64,000 nt of DNA from Ridgeia piscesae (Eukaryota > Annelida > Polychaeta > Sabellida > Siboglinidae), in NCBI GenBank assembly GCA_025642075.2, contig JAODUO010000882.1, positions 10,001 to 74,000 on the forward strand, given 5' to 3'. The first letter of the stretch is position 1. Each line of letters starts with the position of its first letter. Made by a program: the position numbers and the translations under genes. This document shows positions 47,786-64,000 of this stretch, piece by piece. The notes beneath the pieces are model-generated. The model saw nothing but the letters and a program-made list of their open reading frames with translations. It had not been told where the DNA came from and searched no databases.

Positions 47786-52131
<4,346 letters not shown>

Positions 52132-52617
52132 TGCTACTAATGAAAATATGTCAGCCGCCACAGAATTATCGAGGGAATTATTTTCGTGTCACACACGCGA
52201 ATGCGAAAACGTTCTACGGGTTCAGTTGTTGTCTCAGTTGACAAGGTCGCGATATTAAACCCTACACCGCCCAAACGTCTGTTTGCAATATGCATAGGTG
52301 GAACGTTTGGGAAATATACAAGTGAGCGAACAGTGGTATATGCCATGTAAAGTGAACTGTGGATGAGAAAAACAATATGAATATCCTGTGCAATTCTGAC
52401 CAGAATTCGGCACTTGTAGAATCGGGAGCGTCACATTTTGCCTACTTTCGGTTCTTTATTTTTATTTGAATCATTCAACAACATCCCGGGTGTGTTGATG
52501 CTTTATTATCTGTGTTGTTTATCGCATATTTAAGGCCAAAAAGGCGGTGCGGTTGGCATAATGCCATCAACAAACATTGGTTATCGCTCATGCTAAGTGC
52601 ACGGCGCAGCATAGACC
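52132..52617. other. Upstream region of lectin C
   Basis: A possible acceptor (TTTTCATTAG on the minus strand) lies just upstream of the start codon, at about 52137. No kappaB site or TATA box as clear as in A and B is seen. Confidence 0.4.
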
Positions 52618-53230
52618 ATAGTCTCGCTTAACCGACTGTCGGTAGGCTGCGGAACTACGCCGAGAAGACAGTCTGGTCAGTCTGCCGGCTTTTGAATATT
52701 TATCCACGTGATATATACAATGCTGCCACCTCACGGACACTGGTTAATCATGCCGTAATTTCTATTTTTATAAACAACTGCAAATTTGTATTTCTATTTA
52801 TTTTGTGTTAACATAAGTTTAATTTTGAATAGGTTTTATAATACAGCATTATTTGATAAACAGGTATCCTTATTTAATTTGTATAATTATTATCCGTGTG
52901 GGGCTAAATAATGCTGCCACCTCACGGATACTGGGTAATCCTGCCGTAATTCTTATTTTATAAACAACTGTAAATTTGAATTTTTACTTATTTTTGTGTT
53001 AATATAAGTTCAATGTTGAATATTTTTCAAAGGATACCATTATCTTGTAAAAGTATATCGTTATTTTAATTTTTATTTCATAGTTGGCCTGAGAGCCAAT
53101 CAGCGTCTCTACCGTAATCTGGGGTAAGGCTGCCCTGGCGGTTAACACATGCAGAGCAATAGTTTCCCCAGGCAGAGTTGAGTGGCTTAAAAGTGCTGCC
53201 ACCTCACGGAGCCTGGGTAATCGAGGCTAG
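52618..53230 (+). repeat. Dispersed repeat with internal duplication
   Basis: 52618-52900 matches 23240-23525. A second partial unit follows (52905-53100), and a third GCTGCCACCTCACGG (53195-53209) stands at the end. The 15-mer occurs at 52722, 52913 and 53195. Confidence 0.75.
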
Positions 53231-53429
53231 GCGCAGCAACTCTACTCTAGTCTAGACTTGCGGCTGGGAAAAATCACGCACAGCGTTTTGTGGCCTAGAC
53301 TAAGACGCAGTATTTCCATAGCCTGGAATAATATTAAATGACTGAATTAACCCAACACAATGTAAAATATGGATACGCAAACAGTTATAAAGCTATAAAG
53401 GCAAAGTCAAGCCTCAAGGTTGGTCCACA

Positions 53430-53815
53430 TTCGGTACGTTTGCAGTTTTAATTTAGGCATGACTAAAAGTTTAGGCGAATGAAATCAAGAAACGAGCCAC
53501 TTACCATCAACAAATATACACCACACATCGAATATGCCTTTACTAAACACATACTATTGTGGTGAGATATGAACATTAAAGTTACTGTATTTTATCGATC
53601 AAACTACACGAAATACAATTGATTTTGCGCGTGTTGATTATTTTCATTGCATGAAACTCCGGGAAGTGGCACCACTGTAGGTCTTTTTGCTACCTCCACG
53701 TATCAAAATGCATGTAAACACCTGATGACCTCAGCCTTAAATCTTTTTCCACATCATCGACAAAATAGCGCATCGTACCCGAGTTTCCTATGAAACTAAC
53801 GTTTATTTCTGAAAC
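53430..53815 (-). repeat. Dispersed repeat, copy 2
   Basis: Reverse complement of 26085-26515; see that entry. Confidence 0.8.
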
Positions 53816-53949
53816 ATAAATGAATATTATTCTTGTTACATGACTGTGAAAATCATTGGTTTTCATGACTGATGTTAAAAGGTATTTTGGACATTGTTTT
53901 GTTCATTATTTTATCGTATAGCTGATATCCTTGAATTATAAATAGGTCT

Positions 53950-55330
53950 TCAAATTTAAGAATATTGAACTTTTTAAAGATGGGATCAGTGTGCGCTATA
54001 AATTTGCTTTTGTCGATCAATCGAACAGCTTTTTTGAAGTTTAAATGGTCTGCTTATGTTAGTTAAATTGCCACGAATGTTACTATACCAAGCAAGTAGA
54101 CCAAATGATAAATGGGGTTGAAATAAGGCATTGTATATTTGTTGTAGTATGCACGATTGTAGCAGTGGATTGATTTTATTAATTATTGCTAATAACTGGG
54201 CAATTTTCTTGCATTTTGCATTTGTATTTCTCTTCCAGTTAAGGGTTTTATCAATCCATATAGCTAAAAAATATTGATCAACTTTTTCTATTTTATTACC
54301 ATGTAGAATCATTTCCTCATGATTGAGTATCTGATTTTAGTGTTTTGAAATAGGTTAAGTTAAAGTTTGTTGGCACTTATCCAATGAGAAATGTTTGTGA
54401 GTTCAGAATTAACATTAATTATGAGACTACTGAGGTCTTTGCTTTTAAAGAGTAGGTTTGTATTATCAGCAAACAGTATGAATTGAGCTGTATGTGGTGA
54501 TAAAGGCATATGATTTATATAAATCAAAAATAGTCGTGGTCCTAGAATGGATCCTTGTGAGTCTCCACATTTTGTACTTTGATAATCAGACATTGTATCT
54601 TTGTTTATGACGAAGTGCTTTCTATGCTCAAGGTAGCTTTTAAAAAGTTTGTTTGGGACCCCTTTAATACCATAATGCCATAAAATATCAAGCAAAATGT
54701 TGTGATGTAATGTGTCAAAGGCTTTGCTTAAGTCAATGAACACAGCAGGAACATAATGTAGATCCTCCTTGGTCATGCCCCAATGTATTCTCTACCTTTC
54801 CAGTCACATGCTCTATCCTAGCCCACGGAAGACAAACAACAACGTCTTCTCCTTTGCTTAATGTCTTGTCTGTCTTTCGCAAAAAGGAGTCGCCCATAAA
54901 CACCCTTTATGTTCTCAATGCCCCCTTAATCACTGCTCAGAGTAGCTCCTCCGTGTTGCATCTACCTGGTTGTTGACCTTTCTCCCTGCCGCCTTCTCTG
55001 TTGTTCCCTGTTCCATGTCTCGTTCTTCCTGTCATCATCCCTGTTATTGACTTCCCTTTCGGCACATCTACTCTCACTTCCTTTCTTCCTTTCATCGGTC
55101 CTCCTGTCACATGAACTTCTCTCCTCTCTTGTCCCATTGCCCCCCTCCCCGTCTACTGTGACTTTCTCCTCTGTTTTCTGTTGTTCTTTCTCCATTTGTT
55201 TTCCTTGTTCTTGCCCTCCCTCCTCTCAGTCTCCTGTCCTCATCCTTCTTGTCACTGCATTGCTCCTTCCGACCTCTTCCATCCGTCTCTTTGGTTATTC
55301 TCATCTCCATCCCCTTCACAACCACCGATT
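53950..55330 (-). mobile_element. Decayed CR1-like LINE with ORF1 esterase piece next to reverse transcriptase
   Basis: On the minus strand 55330-54930 encodes charged ORF1-like sequence (EEKVTVDGEGGNGTREER), then 54915-54785 encodes MGDSFLRKTDKTLSKGEDVV and CLPWARIEHVTGKVENTLG, the start of the GDS-type esterase domain known in CR1 ORF1 proteins. Immediately after, in another frame, 54776-54360 reads FIDLSKAFDTLHHNILLDIL, QGSILGPRLFLIYIN and FADNTNLLF, the reverse transcriptase core, with FADN for FADD. It continues at 54312-53986 (QIYNALFQPHLSFGLLAW). The rest of ORF1 and the endonuclease are missing. Confidence 0.8.
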
Positions 55331-56189
55331 AGCCTAGCTAACTCTGCTGTAAGACATTCCACTTTCCAACACCCCGTGCACTGGAAAGTAAAGTCTTCCT
55401 CCATTGTCTCTGGCCATGACTTTGTGCATCCAGATAAAGCAAATCTACAAAGCTGTCACAATGGTCACACACCAAGTGCCTCCTTGCCTTCACTTGCCGC
55501 TTGCAAGGGGCCATATTATGCTTACCCAGGTACTCAAAATTAACTCAGTCGGTATACCAACATAGTCTTTAGAAAGACTGTATAATGTGGACAGTAACTG
55601 CAGCTCACTTTATGTTATAAACAACTGACAAATTTAGTCTTTACTGGTACCGTTCCCTAGCGGATACGGACACAACCTACATAAACAAACTAGGGTTTTC
55701 TACTACAAAGCTTGCTTATTGCTTAATAACAATGATACCTGATCAAAATATTATCTTACGTATGTAGCTCTTATGCTTGTTACATTATATGTTATATATT
55801 CTCTCAAATAATCAGATTTGCTAAATCTTGTAAACAAACTGTTACCAAAACTTTATGAATAATCATCACATAAGAATAATACTGTAGCTGTTATGCTGAA
55901 TACTTTATCTGTTAAATATTCTGTCAAATAATAAGTTTTGCTAAATCTTGTTTACAAACTTGTCGAAGGATAAATTGCTAACTGACAAACGTTTAACCAA
56001 ACTATTACCCAATATATGTCTAGTACTACTTTATGAATAATTTTCACATAAGAATAATACTTATCAGTCAATATTTCCTCTTGTTTGTCAACTTTTATGC
56101 ACCACCAATTTCAAACATCTACATCCGCCAATGTTCCCGCCTATGTTTGGCTTAGGAACCAAAGTGAGTGGATACACAAGATATGATTG
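55331..56189. other. No gene seen
   Basis: A weak ~190-bp tandem duplication (55800-56060, with CTTTATGAATAAT and CACATAAGAATAATACT repeated) is the only structure. Confidence 0.45.
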
Positions 56190-56620
56190 TATTATTACCA
56201 ACATTCACTCCAATTTGTGTTCAGTGACTGCTATTTCGATAAATACAACTACACGCACTTTGCAAAAAAGACCATTATAGTTAACGAATACTTCACATGC
56301 CATGCGGGACAATAAATTAAATACCGACACTCCTGTTTGGTTCCGCGCCACTCAAAGCAGCAGACACAATTGTAAGAAAGCATCCGACCAGTTTATGTTG
56401 CAACAGTGACAAAGGGCAACCTGAGCGAAGTGTGGAAATACACTACCCAAAATAAAGCCATTGTCAAGGGCGAAAATATGTAACTTCGTATATCATGTTT
56501 ATTGGCTTCATTTCTATACATGATAGGCTAAACTGTCAACACGTTTCTGTTACAATCTATTTACGTGAGTCGTAAACAGGTAAAAAGGTACGCATTGTCA
56601 GAACAACAGCGACAAAGACC
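56190..56620 (+). repeat. Third, decayed copy of the 32945-33325 repeat family
   Basis: It shares CGACACTCCTGTTTGGTT-like, GAAAGCATCCGACCAG-like and AATAAAGCCATTGTCA-like blocks with the tandem copies. Confidence 0.6.
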
Positions 56621-56860
56621 TTCGTCTCAGTCTCCTAGCTGGAAAGGAACCTGTTTCAGATTTCATTGGAACGCTATACGTTTCAATGTAAGCTCGGTGC
56701 CGAAAGGTTTTTGAAGTTGTTTTGATTTGAGTCAGACGGATACAGTGTAAACTCGCGTAATATCGTCATACTGTGAGAGAAACACTAAATATATTCAGTA
56801 TTTTGATGAAAATTATTGTAGTAGTTGAAATAGCCGAATTTCGAGTAGATATTATGAAGG

Positions 56861-57356
56861 TATGTGTGTATGTATGTATGTATGTATGTATGTATGTATG
56901 TATGTATGTATGTATGTATGTATGTATGTATGTATGTATGTATGTATGTATGTATGTATGTATGTATGTATGTATGTATGTATGTATGTATGCATGCATG
57001 CATGCATGCATGCATGCATGAATGTATGTATGTATGTATGTATGTATGTATGTATGTATGTATGTATGTATGTATGTATGTATGTATGTATGTATGTATG
57101 TATGTATGTATGTATGTATGTATGTATGTATGTATAAGTATGTATATAAGTATGTATATATTTCTATGTATGTATGTATGTATGTATGTATGTATGTATG
57201 TATGTATGTATGTATGTATGTATGTATGTATGTATGTATGTATGTATGTATGTATGTATGTATGTATGTATGTATGTTTGTATGTATGTATGTATGTATG
57301 TATGTATGTATGTATGTATGTATGTTTGTTTGTTTGTATGTATGTATGTATGTATG
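56861..57356. repeat. (TATG)n tetranucleotide array, about 490 bp
   Basis: About 120 TATG units with TGCA (56990-57020), TATAAG and TTTG variants. The long MYVC and YIHT frames on both strands are artefacts. Confidence 0.97.
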
Positions 57357-58080
57357 AAATATTCGGCATACTGTTTTAGTTATTGGCATTTGAATATCGT
57401 CACCGATTAATACAGGCACTACTTTTGAGTGCCACATATTAACATTGTGTTGCGTCAGGCGGGTGAGTGCTTGACCTGTTTCTGAAACATGGTGACGTTT
57501 TTATAACGTGTATGATGGAGACATTTGTCTTCAGTTTCGGATGGAATTTAAATGTTGGATATTTGAGGTTTGGTATATCTGCAGTGTTCGTCATTATGCC
57601 AGCATACGTTTGTTGGAATTCTGTGCAAATATGTTGAGGTTTGGTTACATATCAATCTCTTTATGTCTATGAAATAAGCCGAACATCTCAGCTAGAATGT
57701 GTATTCAGAACTGTGGGAATGGTACTTCAGGTTCACATATGTTATGTTTTAGCGCATGACAACTTCCTCCACCATCGCGGGGTAACTAAACTAGTATTTC
57801 ACGATGTCTGCGTGTTCCATTGTTCACCTTCTGAAGTATGTCTACATAAATTCGGTTTGAACCAGACACTTGTTGCAACACCGTTCTCTTCACTATATGA
57901 GGAGTTGTCGTTACACATGCTACGCTGTCCATTGCGTTCGCTGAGAACAATGAGGGAATGCTTGTTTTTCATCATATGTACTAGCCACTCATTTGCGCCC
58001 ACTTCTCGGTAGTTTGCCATACCGGCCAAATAACCACATCCATGATGAAGCTTCGTAAAACGTTGCCTTATACAAAAAGT
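57357..58080. other. No gene assigned
   Basis: Overlapping frames on both strands (57641-58012 plus, 57799-58152 minus) have no recognisable domain. It is upstream of lectin B. Confidence 0.4.
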
Positions 58081-58090
58081 GGAAATTTCC
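58081..58090 (+). promoter_or_regulatory. kappaB-like site upstream of lectin B
   Basis: GGAAATTTCC lies about 190 bp upstream of the TATA box at 58273. It is the counterpart of the site at 34346 in lectin A; both are followed by CGCACTA or CGCGCTA. Confidence 0.55.
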
Positions 58091-58272
58091 GCACTACTCT
58101 GGCGGAGACTGTGACGAATAAGAAGCGGAAAATGTAATACGCACATGCACACTGCCAGTCTGCCTTCACTGTCTACGCATATATTATACGTAAAAAAACA
58201 GCCGATTGTGATGCGTTGCCAATGAAAATAGGTCTAATTGACATTAAATTATTTCCATTAGAGAGGAGAATC

Positions 58273-58338
58273 ATATAAACCGCCTTGGCACACCTTGTCA
58301 CACATAGCTCTGTCAGAGACGACGGCAAATACGTACAG
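58273..58338 (+). promoter_or_regulatory. TATA box and non-coding exon 1 of lectin B
   Basis: ATATAAA at 58273-58279. The leader exon ends at 58338 (GTACAG) before GTGAGT. The sequence between them can be aligned to that of lectin A (GAGACG block). Confidence 0.6.
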
Positions 58339-58697
58339 GTGAGTTTGGTAAGACAGTGTCATGTACACCAATCAGTTCACATTACGATAGAAAAGTGTGG
58401 AACTAATGCGTTCGACTTCTGTCTGTGTGATTAGTTATGCTTAGATTGTTTCACGCGAGATATTGGTTATGTTGGAGTATGCAAACATTTAGTTTAATTT
58501 TACAATCCACATTGTTAGGTGATGTTGCTACTGACATTTTATTTTGCAGTAACTTTAAAGTGGTCACAGTAAGTACATCACGGAAAACAAGACCATATCC
58601 ATTGATGCATTGTCGACAGCAATGTACTGGTACAACTCTTGTTTCCAGCGACGCAGTCAACTAGAAATATTCGCCTGGCGTCTTTGCAGTCGTGAAC

Positions 58698-60842
58698 ATG
58701 AAGACCTACATAAGCCTGTTACTGATCATTCTGGTGTTGTTCGTCACTCAGCCGAACACGGGCCAGTGCGGCACAGCAGAAACCAAGCTTTTGCAGCAGA
58801 TTCACTGTGCGTTGGAAAAAGCCAACATAAAACTGGAAATGAACCAAAATGGTAATGTATGAGTTTGATTATTAATTAGTATAGTAAGTAATTACAGCAG
58901 TGCTTTGCTAATGTTGTGTCCTAGATCAAGAGAAGGGCGCACGCACGGCCACGGACAAAAAGGTCTGACATATTCGTCCAGTCAGCTGGAATATCAAAGA
59001 TGGTCGTGTTACGTATTGATTTCCCGATGAACCCGCAATAAGAACAACGTGTCACACGAATGTGTTGCACTACAACATTTATGTTAACGTCCAACGGTCA
59101 AGATGCGGCCCGAATTGGATTTCGCGTTCCACAATATAGTGACGACATATAGTGGAGACCGGGGATGATTGTCACAATGTTAGGATAGTTCTTGTTTTCT
59201 TCTTTGTAATACAATTTCTTTCAGCAGTATTGTTGTTATGGATAACTTTAATATAACGAACGGTTGTGTATTAAAATTGGCGATGTAGCCCTACACAAAA
59301 TATGATAATTTTGACATTCACAAGTTTAAAATAATATTGCAAGTGGCTGGGAAAAGGCAATAGCCAATACTGACACAATAAACTCAGTTCATCATCAGAA
59401 CCATGGAACTCCGTCTAGTGTACGATAATATATCACATGTCGTGTCAGTTGCTTTGTTTAGTATTTCATATAAATTTCGACATCATGCATCGCAAAACCA
59501 CTAAATAACGTACGTGAATAACAATTTAGGGTTCAGTAGTAGGATTACCCAAAACAAAATATATGTTACCGTAATTTGTAATGTTAATTATAACAATTAC
59601 CATACACACGTCATTCGTTTGTTTAACATAACATAAAATGGATATTGCATATTACCGCCAATCAATCTGCAGATTTTGAAATTATTACGAACATTCCATT
59701 CTGAACCCACCGAATTAACGTTTTTTTAAATAAATAAATCATTATATGTATTAGTTGGCAACATTATCCGTCTTTGACATATAATATAATAATAATTTCG
59801 TTATTGTAGATGACAGATGTCGGCGGAACGGTCACGACTGGGTTTGTTACAAGTTTGTCACTACAGAATTGAACTGGTCCCCGGCTAGACAGGTTTGTAC
59901 TGCGACTGGAACGGACCTTGTCTCAATTGAGTCTGCGGACGAACGGGACTTCTTAGCTTCCACCCTTAAAGGTTAGTTTGAAGATGCTATATCTTGACAC
60001 GTTTGGACTTTTACAGACTACTTGCGAACGGAACGTTTGACGAATATTCGTATACTTAAGCGCGTTGTCCACGATAGTCCGAAATTAGGCCTGTCCTTAA
60101 ATGATCAATCGACGACGGCATTAACTAGAAACACACGTTAGAAATACTGTTAGAATTCATCCACTGCGTCAACAATATACGGGTTTCCTGTGATTGCACG
60201 GGACTTTACATAACGATTGTCCTTGGAAAGCGGTAGGGTAGAGTTTGAAGCATAGGATTCCAAGTAGGTAAAAGCCGGGTCTTAATCCTCTTCCCGGGAT
60301 TCACAAGCATGGGCATGTGTGCTTATGCGCGCGTAGGCGTTTATATGCATGTTTATATAGTTCTAGTCGTATGTAGGTGCGTACATAGGTACGTAAACGG
60401 GTATGTGCGTATACATATTTATATTAACTTCTATAATGCATGTATGTAATTACGGATTCACTTTACTTATTTCAGAATTTACGTATTATTATATGTATGT
60501 TAGTATATACACATATATGTATTGACGTGTTTCCCATTGATTCGTGTGTACTTCAATATTCGATGTTACTTAATGTATGTGATATGATCATTGAATGTAC
60601 GATTGATTGCAGCTTTACATGGAAGTTGTGACCGTTTTCACTACTATATCACGTGGAAATGGATGGCAACTAGGCAGACCATTAAGTTTAAGGGTTGGGC
60701 AGCCGGCGAACCGAGTGGAAACGGCAACTACCTTTACGTTTGGAACGAAAGGCATCCGAGATGGGGTACCTGGGATGACCACGTAGATATGAAGAAGTGC
60801 TTCATTTGTGAACATCATATCAAGCTGCCTTCCTACTGTTAG
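58698..60842 (+). CDS. Secreted C-type lectin B (EPS type), 3 coding exons
   Basis: Coding exons 58698-58851, 59810-59971 and 60613-60842 join in phase 1 to 546 nt, 181 residues. The signal-peptide exon is identical to that of lectin A for about 110 bp. Exons 2 and 3 keep the frame but differ at many residues (DDRCRRNGHDWVCYKFV; CDRFHYYITWKWMATRQT), and exon 3 is five codons shorter before WKW. Ligand loop GEPSGNG, then WGTWDD and [15 protein letters not shown]. The start is set by the signal peptide and the matching leader acceptor (exon starts at 58649). It stands in the same orientation as lectin A, and its 3' flank is almost the same at first. Confidence 0.85.
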
Positions 60843-61654
60843 TGAGCAATGGACTAAGCAATGTCGACTGTTTGCCAACGTTAATAACGACAACGAGAAC
60901 CAAATATGACGTTAAATGCAAACTAACTAACTAAATATGCAACGGACTAACTCGATGTGCTGTGGTCTACGCCACATATGCATTACAGTAGAGGGTTTGG
61001 GGTAGTATCTAATATCTAATATTAGTCGAACCGGTCTATTTGTGCACGTGTGCATGTGTGCATGTGTGATATATCGTCATGTGTTGTTATTTTAATTAAT
61101 AGAACGAAACACTGTATATCTTATGATGTCGGGTAACTAATATCGATAACTAATATCATGCCTAGGTGATTGGGCAATGGGTATCAGTGTAACTGAAATT
61201 AATTAAATTTGGTCACATGCTTCGCATAAACTGACACTATGTTTACTCTTATTTAGAGAATTCGCCGGAAAGTTAGTTCCGCTGGCCACGACTGCAAAGT
61301 TGTGATATCAGTCCATTAGTTTGCAAACATTGTTATTTCAGAGTGTTGTAATTGTTGTGTTCGTGAAAACAGGACACGCAAGTGATATTCGTTTCCGGTC
61401 TGTCTTGTGGGATTGTTAAAAAGATGTTACGCAACTAGGACCAATTTCGTTGTTCGTGAGTTTCATTCATTTGGTTACAGGCTTGGTGTTTTCATTACAA
61501 TTTTGGGTATATCATCTCCCACGGAATGTTAAGTTTCTAGGTAAACAACACGTCCAGTAGACAGGAGCCGAGCTCCGTGTATCATACAATCATGAGTGTA
61601 AATCGTTTATGTCATAAATACAATGTGTTATCCTTCAGGGAAATTAATCTTGAG
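60843..61654 (+). repeat. Duplicated 3' flank of lectin B
   Basis: Near-identical to the flank of lectin A (38366 onward) for the first few hundred bases, then more diverged. Confidence 0.8.
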
Positions 61655-62250
61655 AGAGTGTTTCAGGACTTAAAATAAATATAATAACAGTAAGTAAACA
61701 AAAATGATAATAATAGTTCAATAAAATACAGTCATAATAAAAAGTTATATATTGCTTAATAAGCTAGGAAAAATTAGAATTAATAAATTTGATTTGTAAA
61801 TGAATTAATCAACCCAAATTAGAGCCACAGTTCGTCCTATTGAGCTCACTCAGACTCACCCAGTGTCATGGGAAAGAGACAGGCAAAGACGGAGGGAACA
61901 AAGGACCTTTACCTTTATTCATTTGTTAGTTTAAGGAGTGTTGAGTGTGGTTGAGTTTACATACAGGATGTTGGAAGCGCTGGCCAGGATGAAGCAATAA
62001 TATTCGTAACATGGGCGACGTTTAGGGTCTGAAGAAACCTTCCTCTTAGCATACTGCCTTTGTAAATCGTCTAGGTTGTTTTGTTTTACTGTTCCTCCCA
62101 CCTTAACGCTAACCGTGATGGTTCGCATATCAACGTGGTACGATACAGAACATTCAAGCCACAGTACCCGACAAGGAAACCAAATGTGACTGACTTTTTT
62201 ATAAGATATATATGGACGTTTGAAGGACATGTGTGCTGTCATCTAGTGAC
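61655..62250. mobile_element. ~590-bp insertion shared with the lectin C flank
   Basis: Related to the reverse complement of 46404-46940; see that entry. Lectin A lacks it. Confidence 0.65.
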
Positions 62251-63409
62251 CAATCAAAAGCTTCCTACAGAAATGCAGATTATGTTGGATTAATTGCAGC
62301 GCTATGTTGGGACACACGTGAGCTTAACGTCAGCGAAGGTTTCGAGACAAACTGTTGCCAAAAAAGTCGCGCGAGGTTACGGGTTCACATCCGGATTATG
62401 TACCACCGTTGTAGGAATGGTGTGTGCAGTTATTAAAAGTTGTCTTTTGTAAACAAATATGAGTTCATTTGTAACTAAAATTAGCTGCTGTTACGACATC
62501 GATTGGACACTTTATTTGTGATCATGATACACGCAGTCTGCATTATAACGGATCAGTTTTGATGTTAGAAGGTGAGCGACTGGCTTGCGATGGACGCCAG
62601 TGGCAGTGGCAGTGTTTCACACACTTCTATTATTAATAATATTATATTACAGGGATAGGACCTACAATACTCGTACGGAAGCCCGTTGGTGCCACGGTGA
62701 ATATATATTTTTCTGACAGCCGCGACTTAAGCCGAAATGGTGTTCTATTGAACAGGTTTGCCATGGACTAAAGTCTTATAGCGCTTTGAGCAATCCTGAG
62801 CGAAGATACTGCGATATAGAAGAACTTACCTTTGGCTTTGAATAAATACCAATATGGCTAGTTAAAAAGCAAGTTGGCTTCACACAATTATGCCAAGCTT
62901 AGGAGCCCACGTATCTTAGCTTGTATACCATTTTAAGAACAATTGTATGAAATGAGCAACCGTGATGATAATAATGATGCTGTGTAAAATTGTTTTAATA
63001 AATCACCAAAATAGAAAATACTGCTTATGTGTGTTCATTTTTGATTCAACACATGTAATACTGTAGGAAATGTACCACCATGACTACTATGATATGTCTA
63101 CACAATTGGGTATCACTCGTCTTCATCAGGTGGCCATGAAGGTATGTTGTAGGCGTCTCAACATCTCATCTCTGTTTTGCAGCAAACTGCTCATTTTTTA
63201 CAACAGAAAAACATTAAAACTAACTGAGCACCTGCTCCTAGTATAATTTTAATGGACGGAATTATTTCAGATAATTATTTAAGAGAAGATTATTTTCAAT
63301 AAATTATATCACTCATAAGTTCATTCGTCCAGTCATTTATTTAACATAAAACAGTGTCATTGTATTTCAGTAAAAAACATATTCCACAAATAAGATTCAA
63401 AGAAGAATA
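62251..63409. other. End of the lectin B flank, then no gene seen
   Basis: 62251-62350 continues the duplicated flank (TTAATTGCAGCG(C/G)). The rest has no supported gene. Confidence 0.45.
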
Positions 63410-63760
63410 ACGACCGGCTCTCTTCCTTATCTATTGACTGACCTAATGATATAAACTACACAGTCTGCCTTTTTGCAGACGACTATGTCTTATACAGAGA
63501 AATTAACTATCAGTCAGACCCACAATAACTACAGAAAGACTTAGATGAATTAACATATTGAGAACATGACTGGAAAATGCACTTTAACCCCAAGAATTTA
63601 TTTGTGATGAGACTAACTCATGCAAGAAATGCAAAATATTGTATTTATACTCTGTTTAGGAAATACAACACCATGGGCAATGCATATTCCATAAAACCTT
63701 ATACAAACCCCTATCCTTGTTTGTAATAAACCTCAGCCAGCCTGTACAACGCTTATCAAG
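63410..63760 (+). mobile_element. LINE reverse transcriptase fragment
   Basis: Reads NDINYTVCLFADDYVLYREI, then QKDLDELTY, stop, EHDWKMHFNPKNLFVM, the core around the catalytic FADD (intact here) of a non-LTR reverse transcriptase. Stops break the frame. The element may continue to the window end without a clear domain. Confidence 0.75.
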
Positions 63761-64000
63761 ACATCTAAATAATAAAGCATTCATCATAATCCACAATCAC
63801 TATAAAGACCAATATTCCGAAGAATACTTTGAAATAAACCTTAGAGTTGTTCCGTGTAAAACAATTTAAAGAATATGTTACTGTGTCACTACTGTATACA
63901 TATTTGTTTATTTCCCCTGCGCAGTAAAATATTGGAAGATGCAACTGACAATATTCCAGAACCACAGTAATGTTGACATGCTTTTATACACGACTTGTAA

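Noticed and set aside
55047..55543. Ser/Leu/Pro-rich plus-strand frames of 96 and 120 residues
   Set aside because: They are antisense to the charged LINE ORF1-like region on the minus strand, which explains their composition.
56766..57437. Frames of 171-223 residues of MYVC or YIHT repeats
   Set aside because: Translation of the TATG array.
57641..58152. Two overlapping frames of 117-123 residues on opposite strands
   Set aside because: No recognisable domain, no splice context, no second copy in the window.

Overview
This is a window of animal nuclear DNA. Genes are split by GT-AG introns, simple repeats are very dense (TA, CA/GT, CTCA, TTTA, TGAC, TATG, AGT, CCG arrays), and there are relics of Ty3/gypsy and CR1-like elements, a tRNA-derived SINE and many unnamed repeats. 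The gene content (a Death-domain/leucine-rich-repeat protein, secreted C-type lectins, a HECT-like fragment) suits a marine invertebrate such as a mollusc, another lophotrochozoan or a lower deuterostome. The sequence alone does not fix the species.

Layout. 0.2-6.3 kb: two inverted arms flank a broken gypsy element, whose 5' half (LTR, primer site, gag) lies on the minus strand and whose 3' half (integrase, polypurine tract, LTR) lies on the plus strand, followed by a tRNA-like SINE head. 6.5-8.4 kb: a minus-strand HECT-like pseudogene and a tandem duplication of its 5' part, invaded by microsatellites. 9.96-19.96 kb: a complete 13-exon plus-strand gene for a 570-residue Death domain - coiled coil - LRR - coiled coil protein; the exon phases agree at every junction. 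20.6-22.3 kb: a decayed CR1-like LINE. 23-34 kb: repeats, a tandem satellite, a lectin-exon relic (30.2 kb) and long microsatellites.

34.3-62.4 kb is a C-type lectin cluster. Lectin A (35.5-38.4 kb, plus) and lectin C (47.8-52.1 kb, minus) lie tail to tail in the arms of a large, old inverted duplication centred near 42.7 kb. Each arm also carries a first exon for a single-pass membrane protein with a CpG-rich upstream block; a third copy of that module lies at 25.3-25.9 kb. Lectin B (58.7-60.8 kb, plus) is a close relative of A. A and B have a TATA box, a non-coding first exon and a kappaB-like site upstream, which suggests inducible immune expression (inference). Coding exons 2 and 3 of A and B differ much more than their introns and 3' flanks, which suggests diversifying selection. 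Truncated CR1-like LINEs lie at 53.9-55.3 kb (minus) and 63.4-63.8 kb (plus).

The Death-LRR gene and the lectins are both of kinds often linked to innate immunity, so the window reads as an immune-gene neighbourhood in repeat-rich DNA. All gene models are built by eye from splice sites, phase and protein similarity; no transcript data or database search was available.
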